Below are positions 1-9,229 of a stretch of 22,605 nt of DNA, piece after piece (position 1 is the stretch's first letter; the number at the start of each line of letters is the position of its first letter). The translations under genes and the position numbers were made by a program. The notes under the pieces are model-generated. The model worked only from the letters and a program-made list of their open reading frames with translations, had not been told where the DNA came from and did not search any database. The stretch lies in contig JBNGIO010005463.1 in the NCBI GenBank assembly GCA_049999805.1, forward strand, positions 1 through 22,605, read 5' to 3'. The stretch comes from Folioceros fuciformis. Lineage: Eukaryota > Anthocerotophyta > Anthocerotopsida > Anthocerotales.

Positions 1-962
1 CCCCTGGCGTCTGCTAATAAATTCCCCCAGGCCTCTTATCCTTGCTCTTGCTGAGACGGCTGCAAAAATCCCTCTCCACCAAATCCGTACGTCATCAGCA
101 AGGCCACCCATAATTGGGATCAAGTCACTCAACAACTCTCCCTCTTGCTTGCAATCTGTCCCACTCTCTCAGCTTTTCCTTGCATTGTGCTAAGATGAAT
201 TTTTTCAATCCCTCAGGTCCACCCTCCGAGTTAGCATTAGGCACCTCCACAAATACTTTGCATGCTGAATTTTGGCATGCTTCCCTTCTAGCACTTTTGT
301 CCTGTAACTCCCATCTCTCTCCATGAATGTTGGAGCTTTCGTGGGTGGACGATCCTTGACCCCACTAGGCCTGTATTAGATCTATCCTTCAATGAATCCT
401 TATCCTTCACCCCCTGGAAACCATTGTTCAGCTCATTAGGCTTGAGGCGTTTTCCAACTCGATCGTCAACCTTCTTATCCAATGATCGCATCTTCTCTTC
501 CAGAAGGAATACCCTATTCTCCAACTCATCAACACTTGTCTTCAGGTTGTTAAGAGGGCTTCTAGCAGCTTCCCGGACTCCTTCGTCCCATCAAGCTCGC
601 AGCAGCAGAAGTCCCCCACACCAGACTACCCTTGGCCAGTTCCGCCACCGGAGCCACCTTCTGCGACTCCATCTGCGACCCCGCACAGTAGAACATCAAC
701 TTCCCAAGAGCTTCCCGGCCATCGTCCCCTACTCCCTGCTTGGTTTCGGCCAGCAAATCGGAAGCCATCTCTGGTGCCCGAGATAGGCAAGGTAGACTTC
801 CCTCCACAGACCTCCCTCTGACACGTTAGAAAACTGTTTGCACACCTTCATTAACGTGCTTATCAAATCCCCGATCACCAAGCACCTGTCGCCAAGCCGT
901 TCCAACCACCAAATCGGGCGCCTCATTGTTGGCCAACACCTCAACCTACACTTGTAGCCCAA
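1..962 (-). pseudogene. Degenerate coding-like stretch, unknown family
   Basis: Several minus-strand reading frames here look like pieces of one protein broken by frameshifts and stops. Reading right to left there is a piece starting MASDLLAETKQ (about 562-807), then a heptad-like, coiled-coil-looking stretch (ENRVFLLEEKMRSLDKKVDD, about 440-525), and near the window edge an open frame containing LADDVRIWWRGIFAAV that runs off at base 1. No frame is open for more than about 80 codons, and the pieces lie in different frames. I do not recognise the family. The position next to a large repeat and the broken state suggest a decayed transposon protein, but a chance mosaic of open frames is possible. 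Confidence 0.3.
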
Positions 963-1239
963 GCCCTAGGTCCGCGCAACCGCCTGGATCTGACCCCCGA
1001 CCAGCCAGGCTGCGTCGCCTGACATCCGCCATGTTCCGACTAGATCCGGCCCGGCGTGCCTACCCGCTTGGACCCTGCAGCCTGCTACCATAGATCTACC
1101 TCGGCCACAGCCCGCCGGAGCACCGTGCCCCTGACTTGCTTGCCTCCACCGTAGCCAGCCACTGTGATCCAGCCTGCCGCCTAACCGTGATACAACCCAC
1201 TTTCCCGTCACCTGCAGCCGGCCTGCCTGATGTGCGTTG
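963..1239. other. GC-rich stretch with no recognised feature
   Basis: A GC-rich segment between the broken coding-like stretch and the left inverted-repeat arm. A minus-strand open frame crosses it (to 1277) but has no recognisable motif and an arginine/glycine/tryptophan-rich make-up typical of chance frames in GC-rich DNA. I see no gene. Confidence 0.4.
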
Positions 1240-3105
1240 TGGAGTAAAATGTTGTGTTTGGGGACATTAAGGTCCACACTAAACCTCTATGTCATTGTAG
1301 CCATGGGATTTGCTCCCAAGGGAATGATTTGTGCCGAGTAACGCTAACTTCTACCACTACTGACTCTTGCCTAGGTCAAGCCTTATCCACTTCCGTTTCT
1401 ACTACCCACTAGCTCCCTACCACTACCCCCGGTTAGCCTAGCTATCGTTGACCCTACGACCATGGTCATTGGTTCCGCAACTGGTAGTGGTCTCCACGAC
1501 CGTGGCGGCTCCCACCCAAAACCCTAGCGTATATTTTCCTGCACATGTGCTGCCGCGAGTTTCCACCACGGGTTTCTGCCCCAGGGGCTTCTAGAATCAC
1601 ATATCTAGTCTTATTGGATGCTCCACACACATGCAAATGCTAATCCTTGGGGGACAAGACCCTGCAAATTAGCCACACTCCCCCACACCCACATGCACCA
1701 CTCCCCACACATGCAAAACACACCAGAACTCTGGTGTACACTTATTCCTCACAGGCCTGTCTCCAATTGTCTCCAATCTTCCAGCAACGCCCACAAATCT
1801 TCAACGAATCCTTCACAACACCTCACAAGCTTCAACAATCTCAACAATCCTCCACAAATGTCTAGAAATCTCTCCGAAATCCTTCAAAACTCACATCCCA
1901 GCTTCAACACTCTTTCTCAATCATCCAGCAATTTCTCAGCAATTCTCTTCACTCTCTAGCAATCTCAGCAATCTTCTAGGTCCTCCTCAGTGTCTCAACT
2001 CACTCACTCCTTCTCTTCACTCCCTCCTTCAGCCTTTCTTCTTATCACACACTCACTTCAGCACCAGATTCAAAACGCAGCCAACAGTTCTGGGAATAAG
2101 GGAAGGAGAAGCTCTCCTTCCACTTCGCGCAACGAGTGGATTCGTCCCTCTCCTCAGCTACAGACCACAGTAAGTCTTCTTGTCACACACTCACTTCTTT
2201 AACCTTCTTCTTCTTACACACTCACTCTTCACTTGCTCCTTCACACTCCCTTTGAGGTCTCGTCTTCTCACACACGCTCTTCAACACCAGATTCAAAACG
2301 CAGCCAATGATGGGTCAGGGAATAAGGGAAGGAGAAGCTCTCCTTTCACTTCGTGCAACGGGCGGATTCATCCCCCTCTCCTTAGCTATGGACCACAATC
2401 AGTCTTCTTCTCACACACTCACTTCTTCAACCTTCTTCTTCTTACACACTCACTCTTCACTCGCTCCTTCACAATCCCTTCGATGCCTCATCTTCTCACA
2501 CACACTCTTCAACACCAGATTCAAAACACAGCCAATGGGTCAGGGAATAAGGGAAGGGGGAGCCCCCCTTCCACTCCGCGCAACTAAAAGATTCATTCCC
2601 CTTAGCTACGAAGCATAATCAGCCGTTTCGGGGATAAGGGAAAGAGAAGTTCTCCTTCCACTCCGCGCAACTGGAGGATTCGTCCCCCTCACCACTCACC
2701 GCAAAACACAAATAGTGATTTAGGGAATAAGGGGAGGGTCCTTCCACTCAGCATGTAATTTGCTGATTCGTCCCCCTTAACACCAGCTGCGGAGCAAAAG
2801 CTCTCAACCACCCCTAGGAGCGTCGCACACACATTACCCACCCAAGCATCTCCCATCCAGCCATGGGCAGCGCGGGGATCTCGACCGGGAAGAGTCTCCA
2901 ACATTTGCTAATTCCCGAGGCTCAACAGGCCCCTTTGTACAACACGTCAGGCGGGATCGTCGCCGCCATTAAGTCCGGTCTTAAGTAGTCAAGTGCTCTT
3001 AATTGCGAGCGGCATTAGGTCCAAGAAAGCATCTTCACCAAATCTTAACTAAATATTATTTTAAGATGCAATGAATTCTAGCCTATCCTATCACTGCGCT
3101 TGCCT
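1240..3105 (+). repeat. Left arm of a large imperfect inverted repeat, LTR-like
   Basis: This segment is repeated in reverse complement at 4325-6260. Collinear anchors: 1315-1335 pairs with 6205-6225 (21 bp identical); the GGGTTTCTGCCC area near 1570 pairs with the area near 5770; 2812-2831 (CAACCACCCCTAGGAGCGTC) pairs with about 4611-4630; 2894-2912 pairs with 4522-4540 (19 bp identical); and the block around 3030-3075 (ATTTTAAGATGCAA) pairs with about 4345-4400. Between anchors the copies have many substitutions and indels. Inside the arm are a pyrimidine-rich section (about 1760-1985) and tandem units (2040-2780). Length, internal tandems and adjacency to transposon-like coding remnants fit an old, long LTR, but I could not fix TG...CA ends or a target duplication. 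Confidence 0.6.
2040..2780 (+). repeat. Tandem repeat units inside the left arm
   Basis: A unit recurs about five times. Its core reads GGGAATAAGGGAAGGAGAAG, followed by a CTCCTTCCACT stretch, CGCGCAAC and GGATTCGTCCCC. The first three units also carry a CACACACTCACTTCTTC pyrimidine tract and CACCAGATTCAAAACGCAGCC and are roughly 210 bp long (cores near 2095, 2320 and 2545). The last two (cores near 2630 and 2720) are shortened. The reverse complement of the same core recurs in the right arm, so the duplication probably predates the inverted arrangement. The open frames across these units show no protein motif. Confidence 0.7.
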
Positions 3106-3883
3106 CCTATCCGGCCTCTGCGTACTCCTTCCTCAGCCGCCGAATCCCCGGGCTCTCCTCCCTCTTCACTGGTCAGGCAGATCCTCCCATAAAACCTCCA
3201 CCTCACTCTTGCTGCCGCCAGACTTCTCTTGTTGAGGCGTGGGTGGGGTTCGCGAGGGGGTCCTTCCCCCACCTTCTGGTCGCCTGTTGCTGAGGACCAT
3301 CACAGTTTCTTGTGCTTCCTCTTCTGTGAGTTCCTCCAGTACCACCTCCGAGTAGCAGGGAGGCAGCCCCACACCTGGAAGCAATGGGAGAAGCATCACC
3401 TGTAGGTCCTCAGTTGCAGGCATTAAGTGTAGAGGAAAAAATATTTGCGAACCCCCTTCCTAAGTGACGGATTTGGTGGAATTTGGTTTTTTGTGTGAAG
3501 TGAAGGAGAAAGCGGCTTAGGTTGAGAATAAAACAGGGGTATTTATACACAAGACCTCCTTAGACCATGGGGTTTTGGAATGGACCAGTAGTCGGGCCAA
3601 GTGTCCGGGGGGCTAGTTGGTCCTTGGGTCTTGGTAGTGGAATGAGCTTATATATGTAGACTCCCCCCCCTAATATTAGAAATAAGAAACGACGCCTAGG
3701 TGAGGCAGGTCATGGACTTAGGCTAGGAAATAAGGAAGTTGTGACTCAACAATGGTCGGGGAAGGTGAACCACCGTCATGGAAGGACAACTGGTGGTGGG
3801 ACTCTGGCGGGTAGTGGAATCGAAGCTGAGAAGGGAGGTAGTCGAAGCTCAACGACGGTCGTAGAAGGGGCAATCGATAGTGG
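3106..3883. other. Spacer between the arms, no recognised gene
   Basis: The left part (about 3080-3425) has overlapping minus-strand open frames, one rich in acidic residues (LEELTEEEAQETV). Nothing in them matches a family I recognise, and 3090-3170 may be a weak continuation of the inverted-repeat homology. At 3430-3720 the sequence is noncoding in appearance, with a TATTTATAC motif near 3540 and a run of nine Cs near 3663. I cannot assign a function. Confidence 0.35.
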
Positions 3884-4084
3884 ATGCCGATGGTAGTCGT
3901 GGAAACGAGACGGCCATCGGCGGATGGAAACCATGAGGGGAAGGGCAAGGTCAAACAGAGAAGCAGGTCCATGACTAAGGTAGTGAGAGCCGCTACCGGT
4001 AGAGGAGAGACAACACCGGTAGTGGGAAGCTCTACCCTGGTTGGGGAACAGCGATGTTGCGTAATCATCAACCAAGGTTGCTGA
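3884..4084 (+). pseudogene. Fragment related to the coiled-coil TE-like protein at 6095-7000
   Basis: The translation contains GKGKVKQRSRSMTKVV followed by a TTPV segment. This aligns in order with the minus-strand product at 6590-6725 (GKGKVKWSSRSATEVAEAA, then TTPVEESPTRVEE). The nucleotide similarity covers about 125 bp (roughly 3935-4060). It is therefore a second, opposite-strand copy of part of the same sequence. It has no credible start and stops soon after the shared segment. Probably the internal part of the repeat whose arm lies at 1240-3105. Confidence 0.45.
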
Positions 4085-4187
4085 ACCCCCTACCTGCACC
4101 AGGAGGACTAGAATGGAAACAGTTGCAGCCAGAGTGGCAGGATGCACTCTAGCATCCTTGGAGGGCAAAGAGCAAATAGCCAGCAGC

Positions 4188-4229
4188 GGGAGTGAGGTGT
4201 TTAGGGTTTAGGGTTTAGGGAGTGAGGTG
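4188..4229 (+). repeat. Short interstitial telomere-type repeat flanked by a 12-bp direct repeat
   Basis: Three perfect TTTAGGG units occupy 4200-4220. The 12-mer GGGAGTGAGGTG occurs immediately before them (4188-4199) and again at 4218-4229, where its first three bases are the end of the last unit. TTTAGGG is the common plant telomere repeat. Three units are too few to be a telomere; this is an internal tract. The flanking duplication is the kind of footprint left by double-strand-break repair or slippage. Confidence 0.75.
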
Positions 4230-4324
4230 GAAGGATTTGCCCAATCAGCAGCATGGAAGGGGAGCCTGAGGATTTGGTGGCAGAGGAAGAAGGGCCAAAA
4301 GAAAGGATAGGAGGAGAGCGTGGC

Positions 4325-6260
4325 GCTAAGGTAGGCTAGGAGTTGTTGCATCTTAAAATAGTATTTAGATAAGATTTGGCAAGATGCTATCTTGACTTGG
4401 TGCCGCCTGCCATTAAGGGCACCTTTTTTAAAGTTAACTGTTTTTAGAACTAGACTTTATGGCGGGGCTATGGCTCCTACTCTTGGATCTCTGTACAAGG
4501 GGGCCTATTGGTGCCTCTCTGATTAGCAAATGTTGGAGACACTTCCCGGTTGAGATCCCTTGCGTTGTCCATGGCTGGATTGGGAATGTTTGGGTGGGCA
4601 GTGAGTGCAAGACGCTCCTAGGGGTGGTTGAGCACTTTTGCTCCACAGCTGAGAGTGAGGGGGACGAATTTGTGAGTTGCGCAGAGTGGAAGGAGCACCT
4701 CCTTCCCTTAGGTGCTCCTTCCCTTATTCCCTCAATGGCCAGTTGTGTTCTGCAGTGGAAAGTGAGAGGGACAAATCCACCAGCTGTGTGGAGTGGAGGG
4801 AGAGCTTCTCCTTCCCTTATTCCCTGAACGGCCGATTGTGGTCCGTGGTGAGTGGTGAGGGGGACGAATCCACCAGCTGCGTGGAGTGGAGGGAGAGTTT
4901 CCTTCCCTTATTCCTTGAACCAGTGACTACGTTTTGAATCTGGAGTTGAAGAGCGTGAGTGAGGAGGAGAAGAAGTCTTAAGGAGTGAGTGAGTGAGGAC
5001 GAGAAGGAGGCTGAGGAAGTGAGTGAGTGAGGAGGAGAAGGATGAGGACTGATTGTGGTCCGTAGTTGAGGAGAGGGGACGAATCCACCCGCTACATGGA
5101 GTGGAGGGAGTGTTTCTCCTTCCCTTATTCCCTGAACCATCAGCTACGTCCTGAATTTGGTGAGGAAGAGAGAGTTGAGAGAATGAGAACTTTGGAAGAT
5201 TGCTACGAGATTGTTGGAGAACTGAAGAGAAACGCTGAGAAATTGCTGGGTGATTGTTTGCTGAAGTTTGAACGAGATTGCTGGGGAATTTTTGAGGAAT
5301 TCCTAGATGTTTGTGGAGGACTATGGAAGGTTGCTGAGGTTGTTGTAAGATTGCTGGAGAGTTGGGAACATTGCTGGAGAACTGAAGAAAACGACTAAGG
5401 AGTTGCTAGAGAATTGAGGAAGAGTGCTAAAGATTGGATGCGAATCTTGGAGAATTTCGAAGAGATTTCAAAGTGTTGTAAGTGGCTGTGGGAGATTGTT
5501 GAAGCTTGTGAGGAAGTGTGAGGAGTGGTGAAAGATTGTGAAGGGTTTGCTAGAAGATTTGGGGACATTGCTGGAGATTGAGACCCTTGGGGGCAAGCCT
5601 GTGAGAATAACTATGAACAAGAGCTCTTGTGTGTGTTTTGCATGTGTGGGAAGTGCTGCATAAGTGTGTGTGGAAGTGTAGCTCATCAGCGGGGTCTTGT
5701 TACCCAAGGATCATCACTTGCATGTGTGTGGGACATTCAATATGCCCATATTTGTGAGTCTGGAAGGCCTGGGCAAAAACCCGTGGGTGGAAACCCGCGG
5801 CGGCACATGCGCCGGAATTTAATTAGTTAGGATTTTGGGTGGGACCCACTATTGTCGTGGAGACCACTACCATTGTGGAGACCATCGACCGCGGTCGTGG
5901 AGTAGGTAGGGCCCACGGTAGCTAGACTAACTGAGGGGTAGTGGAATCCGCCACCGGCTGTGGAAACCCTATCGGTAATTGGAAGGTTAGTAGTTGTGGA
6001 GGCCCCAACCGGTTGTAAAGGGGGCAGTGGTAGTGGAGACCCCTACGTTGGTTGTAGAGTGCGGACTAGAGTTGTAGAGTAGGGTCTATGGTAGCTAATC
6101 TAGCTGAGGGGTAGGGGTAGTTGAACTAGCAAGTAGTAGAGCTGAGGGGTAGGTAAGACCTGACCTAGGTGAGAGCTGACTTTTAGAAGAAACCTGTGTT
6201 ATTTGGCACAAATCATTCCCTTGGGAGCGAATCCCATGGCTACAACGACATAGAGGGTTT
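4325..6260 (-). repeat. Right arm of the large imperfect inverted repeat, LTR-like
   Basis: Reverse-complement, diverged copy of 1240-3105. Read on the minus strand it has the same order as the left arm: the conserved block ending at 6205-6225, the GTGGGTCCCACCC-type stretch near 5845, a section of repeated TTGCTGGAGA-like words (5165-5580, seen on the plus strand), tandem units (4640-5160), the 4522-4540 anchor, and the TTGCATCTTAAAAT block near 4345. On the minus strand, coiled-coil coding remnants (7000 down to 6095) run directly into the arm, so the arm lies downstream of them. In the left arm, the related fragment lies after the arm. That order fits 5' LTR plus internal on the left and internal plus 3' LTR on the right, converging. 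Confidence 0.6.
4640..5160 (-). repeat. Tandem repeat units inside the right arm
   Basis: The complement of the left-arm unit core recurs four to five times (near 4655, 4755, 4810, 4890 and 5105), each with GGGGACGAATCC-like and CTCCTTCCCTTATTCC motifs. Spacing varies from about 55 to 215 bp because some units lack the GAGTGAGTGAGG purine tract. Copy number and spacing differ from the left arm, so the two arrays changed after they separated. Confidence 0.65.
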
Positions 6261-7000
6261 GTGTGGACCTCGCGGTACCCCCAGGTACAATATTTTTCCC
6301 CACAGTAAGCCCTTGTCCCCCCTATTTCCACACAAACATGGATAGTAAGGTTAAGTACACGGTCCCCATTCACATAGAGGCCAAGGATATAAGATTCCTC
6401 ATCCAAATGCTGTAATACAATCTGGCCTCCTACTGCAGATGAGGTGCTTACCCCCTCCTCCCGTGGGCTATCCTGAACTGTCTGTCTTCTACTCTCCAAG
6501 GGTACAGGGGGATCCTTTGTTCCTCTAGTTGCCGCCGTTCCCAGCTCCGTACTCCTGTTGCGGCTTGTCATTCCAACTCTCTCGGCTGTGGGTTCCGTGA
6601 TTGTTGCTGCTTCCTCAACCCTGGTGGGGCTTTCCTCTACTGGTGTGGTCCCGCTCTGACCGATAGCGGCTTCTGCTACCTCTGTCGCGGACCTGCTGCT
6701 CCATTTGACCTTCCCTTTCCCTTTTACTTGGCTCCAGGCCTCATCCCGTTCTCGTTTGTAACGGTCCGCGAGCTTCTGGACTTTCTCCACTGCGGGCCGC
6801 CTCTTGCTCTTGTGCTCTCAACATTTCTTATTGCATTTTCTGGTTGGCCTCATGGACCTCTTTGACTTGAGCCAGGAGCAGCTTCTGCTGATCTTTCATT
6901 GCCTACATTCCTTCTTGAGCCCGGCGTACTTCCTCCTGCGCCTGCGCCTTTGCTGCACTCAGGGCCTGTCGAGCTTCCTCTAGTTGCTTATGTCTTGCTT
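6095..7000 (-). pseudogene. Broken coiled-coil, TE-like protein
   Basis: From about 7000 down to 6790 one minus-strand frame encodes a charged, alanine/glutamine-rich helix (EARQALSAAKAQAQEEVRRA, then KDQQKLLLAQVKEVHEANQ), interrupted by two stops. A small frame change near 6790 leads into a 231-codon open frame beginning at a GTG, with VEKVQKLADRYKRERDEAW, a GKGKVKWSSRS patch and a polar middle. The end of this frame overlaps the start of the right inverted-repeat arm. Both interrupting stops sit where a glutamine codon with a C-to-T change would give a stop. The coiled-coil plus basic make-up resembles gag-like proteins of plant repeats, but I see no zinc knuckle or enzyme motif. Not functional as read. 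Confidence 0.45.
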
Positions 7001-7014
7001 TTTAATTTTGGGAT

Positions 7015-7286
7015 TGTTATAATCTAAGCATTTAATTAAGAAGAGGAACATCTATATATGCTCTTAAGAAAAAGACATTGAAGTTACATTATTGTTATTA
7101 TTGTTTGATAACCTCATATATGTTTATATATGAGTTTTAATGAACGAGTATGACTTTTAAGTTAGGGCTACACCTTTCCACTAATGGGTGTACCTTTTCA
7201 TAAATAACACCTATATATATCACTTAACGAAACAAGCCCTAACCCTAGTTGATATTGGCAACACTTAAAGTAACTCTACTTCAACA
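7015..7286 (-). mobile_element. Probable LTR (3' LTR) of a Copia-type element
   Basis: On the minus strand an AT-rich segment of 272 bp begins TGTTGAAG (7286) and ends ATAACA (7015), giving TGTT/AACA inverted ends with canonical TG...CA. A purine-rich AGTGGGAG lies directly before the TGTT, which is the usual polypurine tract plus LTR start of plant Ty1/Copia elements. A TATATATAG motif lies inside. No second copy is in the window, and the five bases on each side (GGGAT, CTCCC) do not match, so it is not a clean solo LTR. It is more likely the 3' end of a truncated element whose body lay to the right. Confidence 0.5.
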
Positions 7287-7299
7287 CTCCCACTTGTTG
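7287..7299 (-). other. Polypurine tract before the Copia-like LTR
   Basis: On the minus strand this reads CAACAAGTGGGAG, ending immediately before the TGTTGAAG start of the LTR. Plus-strand DNA priming in LTR elements uses such a tract. The call rests on position and base make-up only. Confidence 0.45.
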
Positions 7300-7831
7300 C
7301 CGTATCCACTAGAATGTGTGTGTTCCCGGTGGCGGCGCCTCATCTTCTAGAATCATTGTTGCTCGCAGACTGTCTCTGTACAGCAAGTCTTGTGATGACG
7401 CCGCTAGGGGACTTGTTAGAGACCATGATAAGAGCGCGAGCACCACTGGAGGTTTGGTTAGCCGCCTTGCACCTGTTTATTTATTTTATTTGCACCTGAG
7501 ACACTCACCTTCAAGCACCAAAAACACCACATGGGAAGAAAAAGAAACAAAGCCCAGGTAGCCTCATCCTAGGGATCTAGCGCTAGTTGCTCTAAATAAA
7601 CCCGATAAGCCAAGCAAATGTCATTATGAAGGTGTCGTGGGAGGTGTTGGAAGAGACATGGTCTTGGTAAGTGCATCTCAAATAATGCAATGAGGTGACC
7701 AGATTGAGTCGTCAACCATTGTCATGATTCTATAGAAGAGGAATGAAGGTTACCCATGCCTTCAACCCTAGGGACCACCAAGAAGGAGCTTGTCTAAGTT
7801 GGGCCTCCCATGTAAATAAGTCGAAATCCTT
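7300..7831. other. No recognised gene
   Basis: Two overlapping plus-strand frames (7314-7499, 7316-7561) and several minus-strand frames are open for 60-80 codons but carry no motif. If the LTR at 7015-7286 is a 3' LTR, the right-hand neighbour should be the 3' part of the element. I did not find RNase H or integrase motifs on the minus strand here, so the body is deleted, non-autonomous or unrecognisable. Confidence 0.35.
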
Positions 7832-7925
7832 GTGCATCAAACCCATATGTTGACGAATACCTGAGATGTGAATACTTTTCCACACACAGGACAAGTGTTC
7901 TTGGCAAAAGCTAACAAAGCGGGAC
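7832..7925 (-). pseudogene. C2H2 zinc-finger relic, frameshifted
   Basis: The minus strand encodes KNTCPVCGKVFTSQ in one frame (about 7863-7899). In a frame shifted by one base it continues GIRQHMGLMHKD (about 7826-7862). Together they supply the two cysteines, the phenylalanine and the two histidines of a C2H2 finger in the right order. The frame changes at about 7862, inside CAGGTATT, which also resembles a splice donor, so a spliced exon end is an alternative to a mutation. The open frame continues leftward for about 30 codons to a stop without a second finger. Confidence 0.35.
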
Positions 7926-8023
7926 CCATGTCTCTTGGCCTGCTCCTAAACCTACTCACTCCTTCCCTGCTTCGTAACCCTAATAATCACAAGATCATGG
8001 AGTACTGTACCCTTAAAAGTAGA

Positions 8024-8052
8024 AAACAAAAAAAAGAGAAAAAGAAAAAAAA
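8024..8052 (+). other. A-rich tract
   Basis: A run of As interrupted by single G, C or T bases. It might be the tail of a retroposed sequence on the plus strand, but no SINE or LINE body can be recognised to its left. Confidence 0.35.
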
Positions 8053-8244
8053 TTACTAAAAGTCTAAACCCCACCATGCTCAAGCTCCATGCCCATGGTA
8101 ATTGGAGACCACCACCGACATCCCCATTACCACACTTCAACACCCCACTTGCTCCACCACGCTCCATCGCCCATCCCCCATAGCCCATCACCACATGCAT
8201 GGTGCACCACCACTCGCGCTTCATCACCACACCTACTCCACCTC

Positions 8245-8870
8245 GCTCCATCACCGTCACCACTGATCGCTCGTGCTCCATCACCGGCACCGCCAACTAC
8301 CCATGCTCCATCACTATCACCGTTGACCGCCCGTGCTCCATCATCGGCACCACTGACTACCCATGCTCCATCGCTGTCACCGTTGACTACCCATGCTCCA
8401 TCGCTGTCACCGTTGACCGCCCATGCTCCATCGCTGTCACCGTTGACCGACCATGCTCCATCGCTGTCACCGTTGACCGACCATGCTCCATCGCTGTCAC
8501 CGTTGACCGACCATGCTCCATCGCTGTCACCGTTGACCGACCATGCTCCATCGCTGTCACCGTTGACCGACCATGCTCCATCGCTGTNNNNNNNNNNNNN
8601 NNNNNNNNNNNNNNNNNNNNNNNNNNNNNNNNNNNNNNNNNNNNNNNNNNNNNNNNNNNNNNNNNNNNNNNNNNNNNNNNNNNNNNNCCGCCACCCCTCA
8701 CCGCCCGTGGTCCATCACCGCCACCCCTCACCGCCCGTGGTCCATCACCGCCACCCCTCACCGCCCGTGGTCCATCACCGCCACCCCTCACTGCCTGTGC
8801 TCTATCACCACCACTACCTGTGCTCCATCACCGCTGCCGCTCACCGCCCATGCTCTATCACCACCACTGC
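8245..8870 (+). repeat. 30-bp minisatellite, interrupted by an assembly gap
   Basis: Left of the gap the unit is ATCGCTGTCACCGTTGACCG plus ACCATGCTCC, 30 bp. It is nearly perfect from about 8395 to 8587 and more varied before that. Right of the gap the 30-bp unit is different (CGCCACCCCTCACCGCCCGT plus GGTCCATCAC), perfect for about three copies to 8790 and degenerate after. Because 30 is a multiple of three, several frames on both strands stay open through the array and give ten-residue peptide repeats. They have no start context, signal or domain, so I treat them as non-coding. Confidence 0.85.
8588..8687. other. Assembly gap of 100 N
   Basis: Exactly 100 N, the conventional placeholder for a gap of unknown size, inside the 30-bp array. 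The true copy number is not known. Confidence 0.95.
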
Positions 8871-8889
8871 CATCACCATTTCTACTCAT

Positions 8890-9227
8890 CGCTCCCCATG
8901 GATGCTAGGTCGAACCAACTCCAATATTACTTCAAACAGTACTTCTTGCAGTCTACTTCCAATAGTACTATCTCTACTTTCCATAAATCTCTACTTCTCA
9001 ATCTTTCCAACAATGCTTCTCTACTTTGCAACCTATTTTCAGTAGTACTATCTCTACTTTTAGGCCTATGTCCATAGTACATCTCTACTTTGCAACCAAT
9101 TTCCAACTTGACATCTCTATTGTGCAAAGGACCCTCCTAATGACATTTTTTAGACCCTCCTAATTTTTTAAGAAGGATGGGTAGCGAGCAAAAGACTCAA
9201 TATAGGTGATGATTCTTCCTCTCCCTC
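8890..9227. other. AT-rich stretch with degenerate short repeats, no gene
   Basis: Words such as AGTACTATCTCTACTTT and CTCTACTTTGCAACC recur several times between 8930 and 9120, spaced irregularly. This looks like an old, decayed tandem repeat. I see no coding potential. Confidence 0.45.
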
Positions 9228-9229
9228 CA

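Noticed and set aside
114-786. Plus-strand frames of 70-120 codons near the left edge
   Set aside because: They are antisense to the coiled-coil-like minus-strand frames, which have more protein-like composition.
3078-3423. Minus-strand genes of 64 and 85 codons in the spacer
   Set aside because: No domain, and they overlap each other in different frames in GC-rich DNA.
4200-4220. A chromosome end (telomere)
   Set aside because: Only three units, with ordinary sequence on both sides.
7015-7286. Solo LTR with target duplication
   Set aside because: The five bases on each side differ, and the right side is a polypurine tract, which points to a 3' LTR of a truncated element.
8089-9077. Long open frames (about 300 codons) on both strands across the 30-bp repeat
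   Set aside because: The period is a multiple of three, so frames stay open by construction, and the frames span an N gap. No start context, signal peptide or domain; peptide repeats are simple read-throughs of the DNA repeat.
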